From an uncultured Burkholderiales bacterium (GTDB lineage: Bacteria > Pseudomonadota > Gammaproteobacteria > Burkholderiales > Burkholderiaceae_C): a stretch of DNA of 32,998 bases. This document shows positions 1 through 7,390 of the stretch, one piece after another. The notes under the pieces are model-generated. The model searched no databases, was not told where the DNA came from, and worked only from the letters and a program-made list of their open reading frames with translations. Position 1 is the stretch's first letter; every line of letters begins with the position of its first letter. Location of the stretch: positions 1-32,998 of the forward strand of contig CAIZSE010000143.1 in the NCBI GenBank assembly GCA_903935585.1, written 5' to 3'. Made by a program: the position numbers and the translations under genes.

Positions 1-142
1 CACCAGAAAATCCACGAAAGTGAACTTTTGATGAATTGCGGATGGCTGGTTCGGTTGGATCCACAGACTATTGGGAGAATATCGCAGTAACTCAGGCGGA
101 AAACTGGGTGGCGGGTTTCGAGGTCACGGATTCACCATTAAA
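1..142. other. left-edge stretch with no supported gene
   Basis: No gene can be supported. On the plus strand one frame is open from the window edge to a TAA at 88-90, and on the minus strand one frame is open from about 120 to the edge. Both are too short to judge and show no recognised motif. Either could be the end of a gene lying outside the window. The stretch is AT-richer than the DNA after 1.1 kb. Confidence 0.4.
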
Positions 143-439
143 TTAGTTGATGATTCCAAGTGCTGACTTGGCAGCTGCTATCTCTGACTCGGTCCCAGCA
201 AAAACGTATCCTTTTTCCACCAATTTATGAGTGTAGTGCTTGTTGTAAAAGAACGACCAAATGATTCCTGCAATCCACCAAGTCAATACGTTTAGTAAAA
301 TAACAACCAATCCAATTATGATATCTCCTCGAAATAAAGCCGGAAACCCCCCGAATAAAAAAGTGGTCCAGCTAAATCCGTAAAAACCAGATTTACTGAT
401 TCCTGTGGCTGGGTGCTGCATCATAATTTTTGTTGCCAT
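143..439 (-). CDS. small inner-membrane protein, HrgC/DUF2628-like
   Basis: This encodes a 98-residue protein with a central hydrophobic part: an aromatic-Gly stretch (GFSWTTFLFGG) leads into a membrane segment, followed by an Ile/Val/Leu-rich segment and a WW-containing segment. The C-terminal third is soluble and charged. The pattern resembles small membrane proteins annotated HrgC or DUF2628, but that is family resemblance only and no function is known. The ATG at 439 is preferred over an in-frame TTG at 454 because GGAG lies nine bases upstream of the ATG. The gene is clearly AT-richer than those after 1.1 kb, which hints at recent acquisition. It has no operon partner. Confidence 0.7.
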   Translation of the reverse strand: MATKIMMQHPATGISKSGFYGFSWTTFLFGGFPALFRGDIIIGLVVILLNVLTWWIAGIIWSFFYNKHYTHKLVEKGYVFAGTESEIAAAKSALGIIN

Positions 440-596
440 AATAGCTAGCTCCAATTTGTTTCGATATCAATTATCATATCGGCATTTATTTTTTCCGCAA
501 GAAATTTACGAACATTTGAGCTTGTATTTTGCGTTCCCAGCCAAGCTAATTCATCGAATCACCAATCTCTTTGCCCTGCTTGGGCATAATGCCCAG

Positions 597-670
597 TCAA
601 ACCCAACCCTGCTGCCACACGCTGTCGTCTTGCAGTTCACGCCAGACAATCACCCGCACCACCTTGGGCA
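597..670 (-). pseudogene. 3' remnant of a third copy of the Trp-rich (TIGR02450-type) gene
   Basis: Read on the minus strand, this gives the last residues of the Trp-rich family, ending WRELQDDSVWQQGWV and TGA, in the same form as the intact genes at 1142 and 3979. Upstream of about 670 the similarity stops, and the secreted-protein gene ending at 703 follows. No start codon and no N-terminal half remain, so this is a dead fragment. A near-perfect palindrome (TGGGCAT-A-ATGCCCA, 581-595) lies just beyond the stop codon. Confidence 0.8.
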
Positions 671-702
671 AGATGGATCCCAATTTCTTGAATTTGTCAA
701 AG

Positions 703-1092
703 CTAGATACATGTGCCGTTAGCACGCAACTGCTTCGTTCGGTCTAAAAGAGTTAAAGCAGTTTTATACGACTTGATTTTTGCATTGGCCAAAAAAGGAT
801 TTCTCAAACCAGCTTGATCAATTCGGGCCACAACCCTCAAGGTCTGTTCGGCCGCTAGTTTGTCATTTGCACAGATTGCTTTTTTGTTTTGCTCAGTGAC
901 TGGGGCAAGACATGGTTTTAGATAAGAGTCCAACTTGTTGTCCAAGCTCAATAGTTCACTGCTTTGACTGATGTGGTTGACAGGAATTGTTTGCAACGCA
1001 TCCGGCAGTTGAGAACAATTTTCGGCGGCCAAGGCAGGCGTCATGAGCAGCATGCTGGATGCGAGTAAAAGCGTTGCGGCATTAATTTTCAT
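703..1092 (-). CDS. secreted hypothetical protein with signal peptide
   Basis: I do not recognise this 129-residue protein. It begins with a clear Sec signal peptide: MKIN, a hydrophobic core and a likely cut after the ALA at about residue 22. The mature part of about 107 residues has four cysteines, one close to the cleavage site and one next to the C-terminus, so disulfide bonding in the periplasm is plausible. It is rich in Leu, Ala and Lys and probably helical. The ATG at 1092 has GGAG eight bases upstream, whereas the reading frame further upstream runs into the neighbouring Trp-rich gene on the same strand. It lies between a remnant and a copy of the duplicated Trp-rich gene, so it may have arrived when that locus was rearranged. 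Confidence 0.7.
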   Translation of the reverse strand: MKINAATLLLASSMLLMTPALAAENCSQLPDALQTIPVNHISQSSELLSLDNKLDSYLKPCLAPVTEQNKKAICANDKLAAEQTLRVVARIDQAGLRNPFLANAKIKSYKTALTLLDRTKQLRANGTCI

Positions 1093-1141
1093 ATTTCGAA
1101 CTCCGGCTTGTAAGTCATGCCGATTTTGGCACGCATTATTC

Positions 1142-1363
1142 TCAAACCCAACCCTGCCGCCACACGCTGTCGTCCTGCAGCTCACGCCAAGCGATGACTT
1201 GGGTGGCTTTGGAGAATACGGCCTCGATTTCCACAGACACAATCGGATCGGTGGGCTGCTCAGGTTGAATCACCCGGCTGACCAAAAAGTGTTTTTGTTT
1301 GGCCACAGGTTTGACCGCAGTCCATTTCGTTAGCAACAGTTTTTTTGGGTTCAGGGGGTTCAT
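1142..1363 (-). CDS. Trp-rich small protein, TIGR02450 type (copy 2)
   Basis: This encodes a 73-residue protein with the hallmarks of the TIGR02450 Trp-rich family: NPKKLLLTKWTAVKP near the start, a HFLV..VI strand, and a C-terminal WRELQDDSVWRQGW block. It carries four tryptophans. It differs from the copy at 3979-4200 at only six of 73 positions. It starts 12 bases after the truncated transglycosylase stop codon, with GAGGGG as ribosome binding site, so it can still be translated. Function is unknown for the family, although the small size and lack of a signal peptide imply a cytoplasmic role. Confidence 0.8.
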   Translation of the reverse strand: MNPLNPKKLLLTKWTAVKPVAKQKHFLVSRVIQPEQPTDPIVSVEIEAVFSKATQVIAWRELQDDSVWRQGWV

Positions 1364-2176
1364 GGGTGATGCCCCTCAAGGCTTGCTTTGCATTTCCCGC
1401 GCCACAGCTTCTGCCAACTCGATCACCGCCATCGCGTAGTAGCTGCTCCAGTTGTACCGTGTGATGGCATAAAAGTTTTCTGTGCCGGCCACGTAGCTGG
1501 GGGCATCGGGTCCATTGAGCAGTTCGATCAAGGCCAGTGGGCCGTTGTGTTGGAGCGCGGTCCCATTGAGTGCTGCGCCTTTGCCCACAAAGTTGGCCAC
1601 GCTGAAGGTGGGCAAGATGTCTGGAGCCATCAGGCTGTCCATGTCGGTTTGACCGGGTGTCAGGCCGACCGGGTAGTGCGTGGGCATGCCGGGGCGCCAG
1701 TCAAAGGCTTTGAAGTAATTGGCCACTGAGCCAATGGCGTCCATGGGGCTGCCAAACAGGTCGATGCGCCCGTCGCCATCAAAGTCAACTGCAAATTTGG
1801 CCCAACTGGATGGCATGAATTGCGGCAGGCCCATGGCCCCGGCGTAGCTGCCTCGGATGGCCAGGGGGTCGGCTCCGCTGCGCGAGGTGAGCAACAAAAA
1901 TTGCTCCAGCTCGCTTTGAAAAAAAGCCTGACGAGCTGCAGCCCGGGGGTGGGCGCTGGGGAAGTGAAAAGTCAGCGTGGCCAGCGCGTCGAGGATACGG
2001 AAGTTGCCGGTGTTTTGGCCGTAAAGGGTTTCCACCCCGATGATGCCGACGATCACCGAGGCGGGCACGCCGTATTCACGCTCGGCCCGCTCCAAAGCGC
2101 TGCGGTGGGTTTGCCAAAAGCGTACGCCCGCCTGGATGCGTGTGGGTTCGATGAAACGGGCGCGGTAAGCGGCCCA
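1142..2176 (-). repeat. diverged direct duplication of 3979-5014
   Basis: Segments 1142-2176 and 3979-5014 are collinear over 1035 and 1036 bases, in the same orientation, and contain the transglycosylase catalytic region plus the Trp-rich gene. By eye they are roughly 80-85% identical in DNA and higher in protein. The left ends of all three related segments (597, 1142, 3979) coincide with the Trp-rich stop codon. The right end of this copy falls inside the transglycosylase gene. No insertion-sequence ends or target-site repeats were seen at the borders. Confidence 0.85.
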
Positions 2177-2182
2177 GTTCAA
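1376..2182 (-). pseudogene. 5'-truncated mltB-type lytic transglycosylase (copy 2)
   Basis: The open frame gives 268 residues matching the catalytic part of the MltB family: GVPASVIVGIIGVETLYG with the catalytic Glu at residue 51, then the GSYAGAMGLPQFMPSSW signature and a DFDGDGRIDL segment. The intact paralogue at 4214-5413 has 131 more residues at the N-terminus, including the signal peptide. Here similarity stops abruptly at the third residue, and a TGA lies four codons upstream of the only nearby start (TTG 2182). Without an export signal the enzyme could not reach peptidoglycan, so I call it a remnant. The rest of the frame is intact, which suggests either recent truncation or some remaining constraint. 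The 196 bases up to the M48 gene hold nothing I recognise. Confidence 0.8.
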
Positions 2183-2378
2183 CGTGCCGGCTCAGCACCA
2201 GCGAAATCGACACGGGCTGCACAGTGTGAGTTTGAGCACGAAGGCTTGCACTATCCTTTGGATGGCCTAGGACTGCTGACTGTGCACCGCAGCCAGCGCG
2301 AGGGCTACATTGCGCGACAACTTGGTCTGGGCTTGGACCTGTGGCGAGACCAGGGCACTGGGCGAGTGTTGGCGGCAA

Positions 2379-3737
2379 TCATGGCTTCATTCCCCACTCT
2401 GCCAGGCGCTTCTTTGCGTATTTTGCAGCTGAATCATCAGCCTGGGATTTCAAATACTGCGCAAAGTATTTTCCCGCCGCTTGGCGTTGCCCAAGGCCTT
2501 CGTTGGCAATGCCTTTTAAAAAGACTGTTCCAGCGTCACCAGGTAACAACCGATCAAACTGCTGCAGATCTGCTAACGCACCAGCGGGATCTTTCTGAGC
2601 TAGGCGCACACTGGCTGTGAGCTTGACGGCCTGCGCTTCTTGCGGATAGATCTCGCGGGCAGTCTGTGCATAGCGACGGGCTTCAGGGAGCTTTCCCATG
2701 GCGTGTTGGCATTGGGCCATGCGCAAATTGGCTGCGTAGTCCGCGGGTGCATGTCGCAGTGCGGCGGCGAACTGTCGCTCAGCCTCTGGTAACTGCTTGC
2801 GAGACAGTGCGGTTTCGCCGTTCTGACAAGCCAGCACAGTAGGCTGAAGACGGCGCAAGCCGGCGGTGCTGTCCATGTAGCGCTCACGACCATGGGGTCG
2901 ACTTAGACTCGCTGCATACACGGTTTCTGCCAAGCGTGCAGCGGTGTCCCGGCGCTCCTGACTTAGCGGGTGCGAGGCGAACATGGTCTCCAAGATATTG
3001 GGCTTGCCTTTTTCAGTGGCCAACAGCAATTCGTGGAGCTGCGTCATGCCTTGGGCGGGGTAACCGGCTGCCACCATGTACTTCTGTCCCAGCGCATCGG
3101 CTTCGCGTTCATGACTACGGGAATATCGGGCCAGCAGAGCGCTGGCGCCGATCTGACTACCCAGGTCGATCAGTGGGCTCCATTTGGAGTCATTGAAGGC
3201 CACCGACAAACCAATCAATGCCGCAGAGGTGACCAATTCCTGGCCTTGGCTTTGTGCCGAGTGGCGTGCATTGACGTGGCCCATCTCATGCCCCAGCAAA
3301 GCGGCCAGCTGTGCCTCGTCCTGCATTTCAAGCATGATGCCTCGCGTCACGCCCATGGTGCCGGCGGGGAAGGTATAGGCGTTCACGTAGTTGGCATTGA
3401 GTACGCGTGCAGAAAAGCTGACATCCTGTCGCTGGGCCTGCGGGCGCAGTACCTGCAGTACATCGGCCACGTAGTTGTTCACTGCGGTGTCTTGAACAAC
3501 GCCCAGATCGGCCGAAAACTGGTGCGGAGCGTGCTCTTTATCAACTGCGCGTTCGTCGGCACGAGACATGCCGACAAGGATCTTTTTCCCGGTCACGGGC
3601 GATGTGCTGCAGCCGCTGCTCAACCCGCCGAATGTTGCGGCGGCTGCAAACAGCCACAGCGTATCGCGTCGGCTGAGTCGATTGCGCGCCAGCCGACGGG
3701 CAAGTTGGTTCGGCGCAGCAGTGTAATCATGACTCAT
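2379..3737 (-). CDS. M48 family metalloprotease with C-terminal TPRs (BepA/YfgC-like)
   Basis: This 452-residue protein is a predicted cell-envelope zinc protease. The N-terminus has a twin-arginine motif (SRRDTLWLF, about residues 22-30), a hydrophobic segment and a lipobox-like LSSGC with Cys43, so it may be a Tat-exported lipoprotein, although Ser rather than Leu at position -3 is not ideal. The zinc site is HEMGH (His150, Glu151, His154) with Glu210 of SHEREAD as the likely third ligand. Residues from about 300 onward form TPR-like helical repeats, as in the E. coli BepA family, which takes part in outer-membrane protein quality control. The ATG at 3737 has GGAG seven bases upstream. It lies alone between two copies of the duplicated mltB module. 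Confidence 0.9.
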   Translation of the reverse strand: MSHDYTAAPNQLARRLARNRLSRRDTLWLFAAAATFGGLSSGCSTSPVTGKKILVGMSRADERAVDKEHAPHQFSADLGVVQDTAVNNYVADVLQVLRPQAQRQDVSFSARVLNANYVNAYTFPAGTMGVTRGIMLEMQDEAQLAALLGHEMGHVNARHSAQSQGQELVTSAALIGLSVAFNDSKWSPLIDLGSQIGASALLARYSRSHEREADALGQKYMVAAGYPAQGMTQLHELLLATEKGKPNILETMFASHPLSQERRDTAARLAETVYAASLSRPHGRERYMDSTAGLRRLQPTVLACQNGETALSRKQLPEAERQFAAALRHAPADYAANLRMAQCQHAMGKLPEARRYAQTAREIYPQEAQAVKLTASVRLAQKDPAGALADLQQFDRLLPGDAGTVFLKGIANEGLGQRQAAGKYFAQYLKSQADDSAAKYAKKRLAEWGMKP

Positions 3738-3978
3738 GGTTTTGCTCCAGCAAACTTTGTTGGGATCAGTCTCAACCAGCTTAGCAACAAATTGAAAGGG
3801 CTGTGTGTACCAAAGATGACAGACGATACAGAATGACTTTTCGGTCAGAAAATGGGGGTCAAAAAATTGGGATCAGCTACGGATTTTTTCATACTTGCAC
3901 TTGAAGCGTTTTTGAGTCGCTGCTCAAAACGGGGTCCGCCATGGGCAGCTTGCTCTTGAGAACGCCAAAAGCCCTTTT

Positions 3979-4200
3979 TCAAACCCAACCCTGCCGCCAA
4001 ACGCCGTCATCCTGCAGGTCTCGCCAGGCGATCACCTGCACAGCCTTGGAAAATACCGCCTCGATTTCCACACACACAATCGGATCGGTGGGTAACTCAG
4101 GCTGAATCACCCGGCTGACCAAAAAGTGCTTTTGCTTGGCCAAAGGCTTGACCGCCGTCCACTTGGTCAGCAGCAGTTTTTTCGGATTCAGCGGGTTCAT
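3979..4200 (-). CDS. Trp-rich small protein, TIGR02450 type (copy 1)
   Basis: This is the 73-residue Trp-rich family protein of the intact module: NPKKLLLTKWTAVKP at the start and WRDLQDDGVWRQGW at the end. The start ATG at 4200 gives the same N-terminus as copy 2. A TTG at 4212 would add four residues but has no better ribosome binding site. It begins 13 bases downstream of the transglycosylase stop codon and is presumably cotranscribed with it. The conserved pairing in both copies suggests the two genes are inherited as a unit. No function is known for the family. Confidence 0.8.
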   Translation of the reverse strand: MNPLNPKKLLLTKWTAVKPLAKQKHFLVSRVIQPELPTDPIVCVEIEAVFSKAVQVIAWRDLQDDGVWRQGWV

Positions 4201-4213
4201 GGGCTTTGCCAAC

Positions 4214-5413
4214 TCAGGGTCGGTTTGGCATTTCCCGCGCCACCGCTTCAGCCAGTTCGATCACCGCCATGGCGTAGTAACTGCTCCAGTTGTACCGTGT
4301 GATGGCATAAAAGTTTTCTGTGCCCGCCACGTAGCTGGGCGCGTTGGGGCCGTTGCGTAACTCGATCAATGCCAGTGGGCCTTCGTGTTGCAGGGCTGCC
4401 CCCTCTAGCGCAGCACCTTTGCCCACAAAACTGGCCACACTGAAGGTGGGCAAGATGTCCGGGGCCATCAGGCTGTCCATGTCGGTTTGGCCTGGGGTCA
4501 AGATCACAGGGTAATGCGTTGGCATGCCGCTGCGCCACTGGAAAGCTTTGAAGTAATTGGCCACCGAGCCGATGGCATCGGCGGGGCTGCCAAACAAGTC
4601 AATGCGGCCATCGCCATCAAAGTCGATGGCAAATTTGCTCCAACTGGATGGCATGAACTGTGGCAGGCCCAAAGCGCCTGCATAACTGCCACGGATGGCC
4701 AAGGGGTCTGCACTGCTGCGCGATGTCAATTGCAAAAATTGCTCCAGCTCGCTGCGGAAAAAAGCCTGGCGTTCCGCGGCTCTGGGGTGGCCCAGCGGAA
4801 AATGAAAGGCCAAAGTGCCCAGCGCATCCACCAACCGGAAGTTGCCCGTGTTTTGGCCATACAGCGTTTCGACGCCAATGATGCCGACGATGATCGATGC
4901 GGGCACGCCATATTCCCGTTCGGCGCGCTCGAGCGTTTTTCGGTGCTTGAGCCAGAACTGCAGTCCCGCCTGAATGCGCACCGGCTCAATGAAGCGTGCA
5001 CGGTAAGCGCCCCAGTCCTTGGCCACGGGGCTGGCAGGCGGAAGCACCAGCTTTTCCACCAAAGGCAGACGTTGGGCCTGGTCCATGGTTTTTTGTACCC
5101 AACCTGGGTCGAGCTGCAACCGACTGGCCGCATCTTGAGCCCAAAGAGCGACGTCGGTGTTCTGGCTCAGGGGAGAGCCCGTTGCCCCATGGTTTTTCTT
5201 GCCGGTGTGTTTGCGGACGGTGGTGGCGTGGGCGGTTTTTTTCTTGAGCTTCTTGCTCACTTTCTGGGTCTGTTTGTCGGGCTGGGCTTGGGGGCTTTGC
5301 GCATGGGCTGTGGCCATATAAGCCAGCCCAAAAGTCAGACAGAGCAGACCACTCAAGACGGTCTTCAGGCCTTGCAGATGAAGTTTGTGTGAGGGGCGTA
5401 AGAAAAAAATCAT
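4214..5413 (-). CDS. mltB: membrane-bound-type lytic murein transglycosylase B family protein
   Basis: This 399-residue periplasmic enzyme is predicted to cleave the MurNAc-GlcNAc bond of peptidoglycan without water, leaving 1,6-anhydroMurNAc. Residues 1-38 form a signal peptide with a likely cut after AHA. Residues 45-80 are a Lys-rich linker that could bind the wall. The catalytic domain follows, with Glu182 in GIIGVETLYG, the GSYAGALGLPQFMPSSW signature and a DFDGDGRIDL segment that in E. coli MltB lies close to a metal-binding EF-hand-like loop. There is no lipobox, so it is likely soluble, like the Slt35 form. The ATG at 5413 lacks a clear ribosome binding site. It heads the operon with the Trp-rich gene and diverges from the deacetylase-like gene. 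Confidence 0.9.
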   Translation of the reverse strand: MIFFLRPSHKLHLQGLKTVLSGLLCLTFGLAYMATAHAQSPQAQPDKQTQKVSKKLKKKTAHATTVRKHTGKKNHGATGSPLSQNTDVALWAQDAASRLQLDPGWVQKTMDQAQRLPLVEKLVLPPASPVAKDWGAYRARFIEPVRIQAGLQFWLKHRKTLERAEREYGVPASIIVGIIGVETLYGQNTGNFRLVDALGTLAFHFPLGHPRAAERQAFFRSELEQFLQLTSRSSADPLAIRGSYAGALGLPQFMPSSWSKFAIDFDGDGRIDLFGSPADAIGSVANYFKAFQWRSGMPTHYPVILTPGQTDMDSLMAPDILPTFSVASFVGKGAALEGAALQHEGPLALIELRNGPNAPSYVAGTENFYAITRYNWSSYYAMAVIELAEAVAREMPNRP

Positions 5414-5571
5414 GTGGTGTTGAGTTTAATGGTGCCGGGGCCTGCGTGCTGCCGTGGTCTGCGTGCCCGGGGGCCTGTGCTTGCCGTGATAAGCTGAAAC
5501 CCATCAATGGGCAGTAATTCTAAAAAATAACAAGGCTCACATTGAGCTGAGCATGCAGGAAGACAAGCCTT

Positions 5572-6525
5572 ATGGGTGCCACAGGTTATTTCACACATCC
5601 CACTTGCTGGAAGCACGAAATGGGCGCGGGCCATCCGGAGTGCCCGGAGCGTCTGGGTGCCATCGAAGACCGATTGCTGATCAGTGGGGTCGACATGGCC
5701 TTGCAACGCAGAGAGCCCGGTCCCGCGGCATTGGCTGACATCGAGTTGGCCCATGGGCGCATGCACGTGGCGGCCTTGCGCGGTCTGGGCGATGTTTTGC
5801 GTGAAGACATGGCTGCAGGCGGCCCCTCGCACACCGCACTGGACCCGGACACGCTGATCAATGTCCACACCTGGGAAGCGGCTTTGCTGTCGGCGGGAGC
5901 CGCCATCGATGCCACCGACGCTGTGCTGGCCGGTGAGCTCGAAAATGCCTTTTGTGCCGTGCGCCCACCGGGGCACCACGCCTGCCGTGACAAGGCCATG
6001 GGCTTTTGCTTTTTCAACAATGTGGCCATTGCCGCCAAATATGCGCTGGAGCGCCATGGCCTGAAAAGGGTGGCGATTGTGGACTTTGACGTCCACCACG
6101 GCAACGGCACCGAGGACATCGTCGCGGGCGACGACCGCATCCTGATGGTGAGCTTTTTTCAGCATCCCTTTTACCCAGAAGGCGGTTCGCAATCGACTGC
6201 GGCCAACCTGGTCAACTTGCCCGTGCCGGCCTACACACGGGGCATGGATATCCGGGAGCTGATCGACACGATGTGGATGCCCAGGCTGGAGGCGCACCGG
6301 CCCGAGCTGATTTTCATCAGCGCCGGTTTTGACGCGCACCGCGAAGACGACATGGGGCAGATGGGCCTGGTGGAGCAGGATTACGCTTGGATCACCCGGC
6401 GCATCAAGGATGTGGCGCTGCGCCACGCGCAGGGCCGCATCGTCAGTTGCCTGGAAGGCGGCTACAACCTCAGTGCCCTGGGGCGCAGTGTGGAGGCGCA
6501 CCTGCGTGTGCTGGCCGATGTTTGA
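5572..6525 (+). CDS. histone deacetylase family (HDAC-fold) amidohydrolase
   Basis: This 317-residue protein has the full arginase/deacetylase-fold signature: RPPGHHA with the His135-His136 pair, GFCFFNN, DFDVHHGNG with zinc ligands Asp173 and His175, SAGFDAH with Asp254, and the LEGGYN tyrosine Tyr298. All catalytic residues are present. Bacterial members deacetylate acetyl-lysine proteins, acetylpolyamines or other amides, and the substrate cannot be told from sequence. The ATG at 5572 has AGGA eleven bases upstream. The gene lies 64 bases before the crotonase-fold gene on the same strand, so the two may be cotranscribed. Confidence 0.92.
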   Translation: MGATGYFTHPTCWKHEMGAGHPECPERLGAIEDRLLISGVDMALQRREPGPAALADIELAHGRMHVAALRGLGDVLREDMAAGGPSHTALDPDTLINVHTWEAALLSAGAAIDATDAVLAGELENAFCAVRPPGHHACRDKAMGFCFFNNVAIAAKYALERHGLKRVAIVDFDVHHGNGTEDIVAGDDRILMVSFFQHPFYPEGGSQSTAANLVNLPVPAYTRGMDIRELIDTMWMPRLEAHRPELIFISAGFDAHREDDMGQMGLVEQDYAWITRRIKDVALRHAQGRIVSCLEGGYNLSALGRSVEAHLRVLADV

Positions 6526-6589
6526 AAAAATCACCCTCGTCTGACGCTGATCGGGGCGCTAGCCTTCGGGTTTGGGCACAATCAGGCGC

Positions 6590-7390
6590 ATGACCGATTC
6601 CATTGCCCCAACCCCAACTGATTTGCTGTTGCACCAGCGCGATGACCGCGGTGTGCACCGGCTGACCCTGAACAGCCCTACCAGCTTCAACACCCTGAGC
6701 GAAGCCATGCTCGATGCGTTGCAGCAGGCCCTCGGAGTCATTGCGCAAGATCAACAAGCACGTGTGGTGGTCTTGGCCGCTGCAGGCAAGGCCTTTTGTG
6801 CCGGGCACAACCTCAAGGAAATGCGCGCCAGCCCCGAGCTGGGGTATTACCAAAAGCTGTTTGCACAGTGCACCCGCATGATGCTGTCGATCCAGAATTT
6901 GCCCGTGCCCGTGATCGCCCGTGTGCAAGGCATTGCCACTGCAGCCGGTTGTCAGTTGGTGGCGCAATGCGATCTGGCGGTGTCGGCCGACAGTGCCAGC
7001 TTTGGCGTCAACGGCATCGATGTGGGTTTGTTTTGCGCCACGCCCAGCGTGCCGCTGGTGCGCAACATGCACGCCAAGCAGGCCATGGAAATGCTGCTCA
7101 CCGGCGGTTTCATCTCGGCTGAAGAGGCGCGCAGCCGGGGACTGGTCAACCGCGTGTGTGCAGTCACCGAGTTGGACGCGCAGGTCGATGCGCTGGTGAA
7201 TGCCATCCTGGCCAAGCCGCGAGAAACGGTGCGACTGGGCAAGGCCCTGTTTTACAAACAGCGCGAAATGGGCACGGAAGCGGCTTACCAGTTGGCAGGG
7301 CAAACCATGGCCTGCAACATGATGGACGACGTGGCCCAAGAGGGCGTGCAGGCGTTCATCGACAAAAGGCCTCCCTCATGGCGAACATGA
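6590..7390 (+). CDS. crotonase-fold enoyl-CoA hydratase-like protein, ECHDC3 type, catalytic Glu missing
   Basis: This is a 266-residue crotonase-superfamily protein. The oxyanion-hole region is recognisable (FCAGHNLKEM, about 69-78, and GIATAAGCQL, about 114-123). At the positions of the two catalytic glutamates of classical enoyl-CoA hydratase it has Gln122 (GCQLVAQCD) and Gly142 (FGVNGID), so ordinary hydration activity is unlikely. The motifs GLFCATPSVPL and GKALFYKQ and the PPSW tail match the ECHDC3 branch known from animals and many proteobacteria, whose reaction is not established. The ATG at 6590 follows CAGG only three bases upstream, and a CACAAT hexamer eight bases before it could mean a nearly leaderless transcript. 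The 3' end overlaps the MscS gene by 13 bases. Confidence 0.88.
   Translation: MTDSIAPTPTDLLLHQRDDRGVHRLTLNSPTSFNTLSEAMLDALQQALGVIAQDQQARVVVLAAAGKAFCAGHNLKEMRASPELGYYQKLFAQCTRMMLSIQNLPVPVIARVQGIATAAGCQLVAQCDLAVSADSASFGVNGIDVGLFCATPSVPLVRNMHAKQAMEMLLTGGFISAEEARSRGLVNRVCAVTELDAQVDALVNAILAKPRETVRLGKALFYKQREMGTEAAYQLAGQTMACNMMDDVAQEGVQAFIDKRPPSWRT

Noticed and set aside
581..595. Near-perfect palindrome next to the Trp-rich remnant, considered as a terminator
   Set aside because: The single-base centre cannot form a hairpin loop without opening the stem and there is no T-run. It may be chance or an old operator.
597..4000. Integron-cassette or insertion-sequence explanation for the repeated Trp-rich 3' ends
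   Set aside because: No attC-like structure, transposase, terminal inverted repeats or target duplications were found. Selection on coding sequence alone can explain why similarity stops at the stop codon.
5410..6534. A 374-codon minus-strand frame opposite the HDAC-like gene
   Set aside because: The plus-strand frame contains every HDAC catalytic motif, so the minus frame is a shadow.
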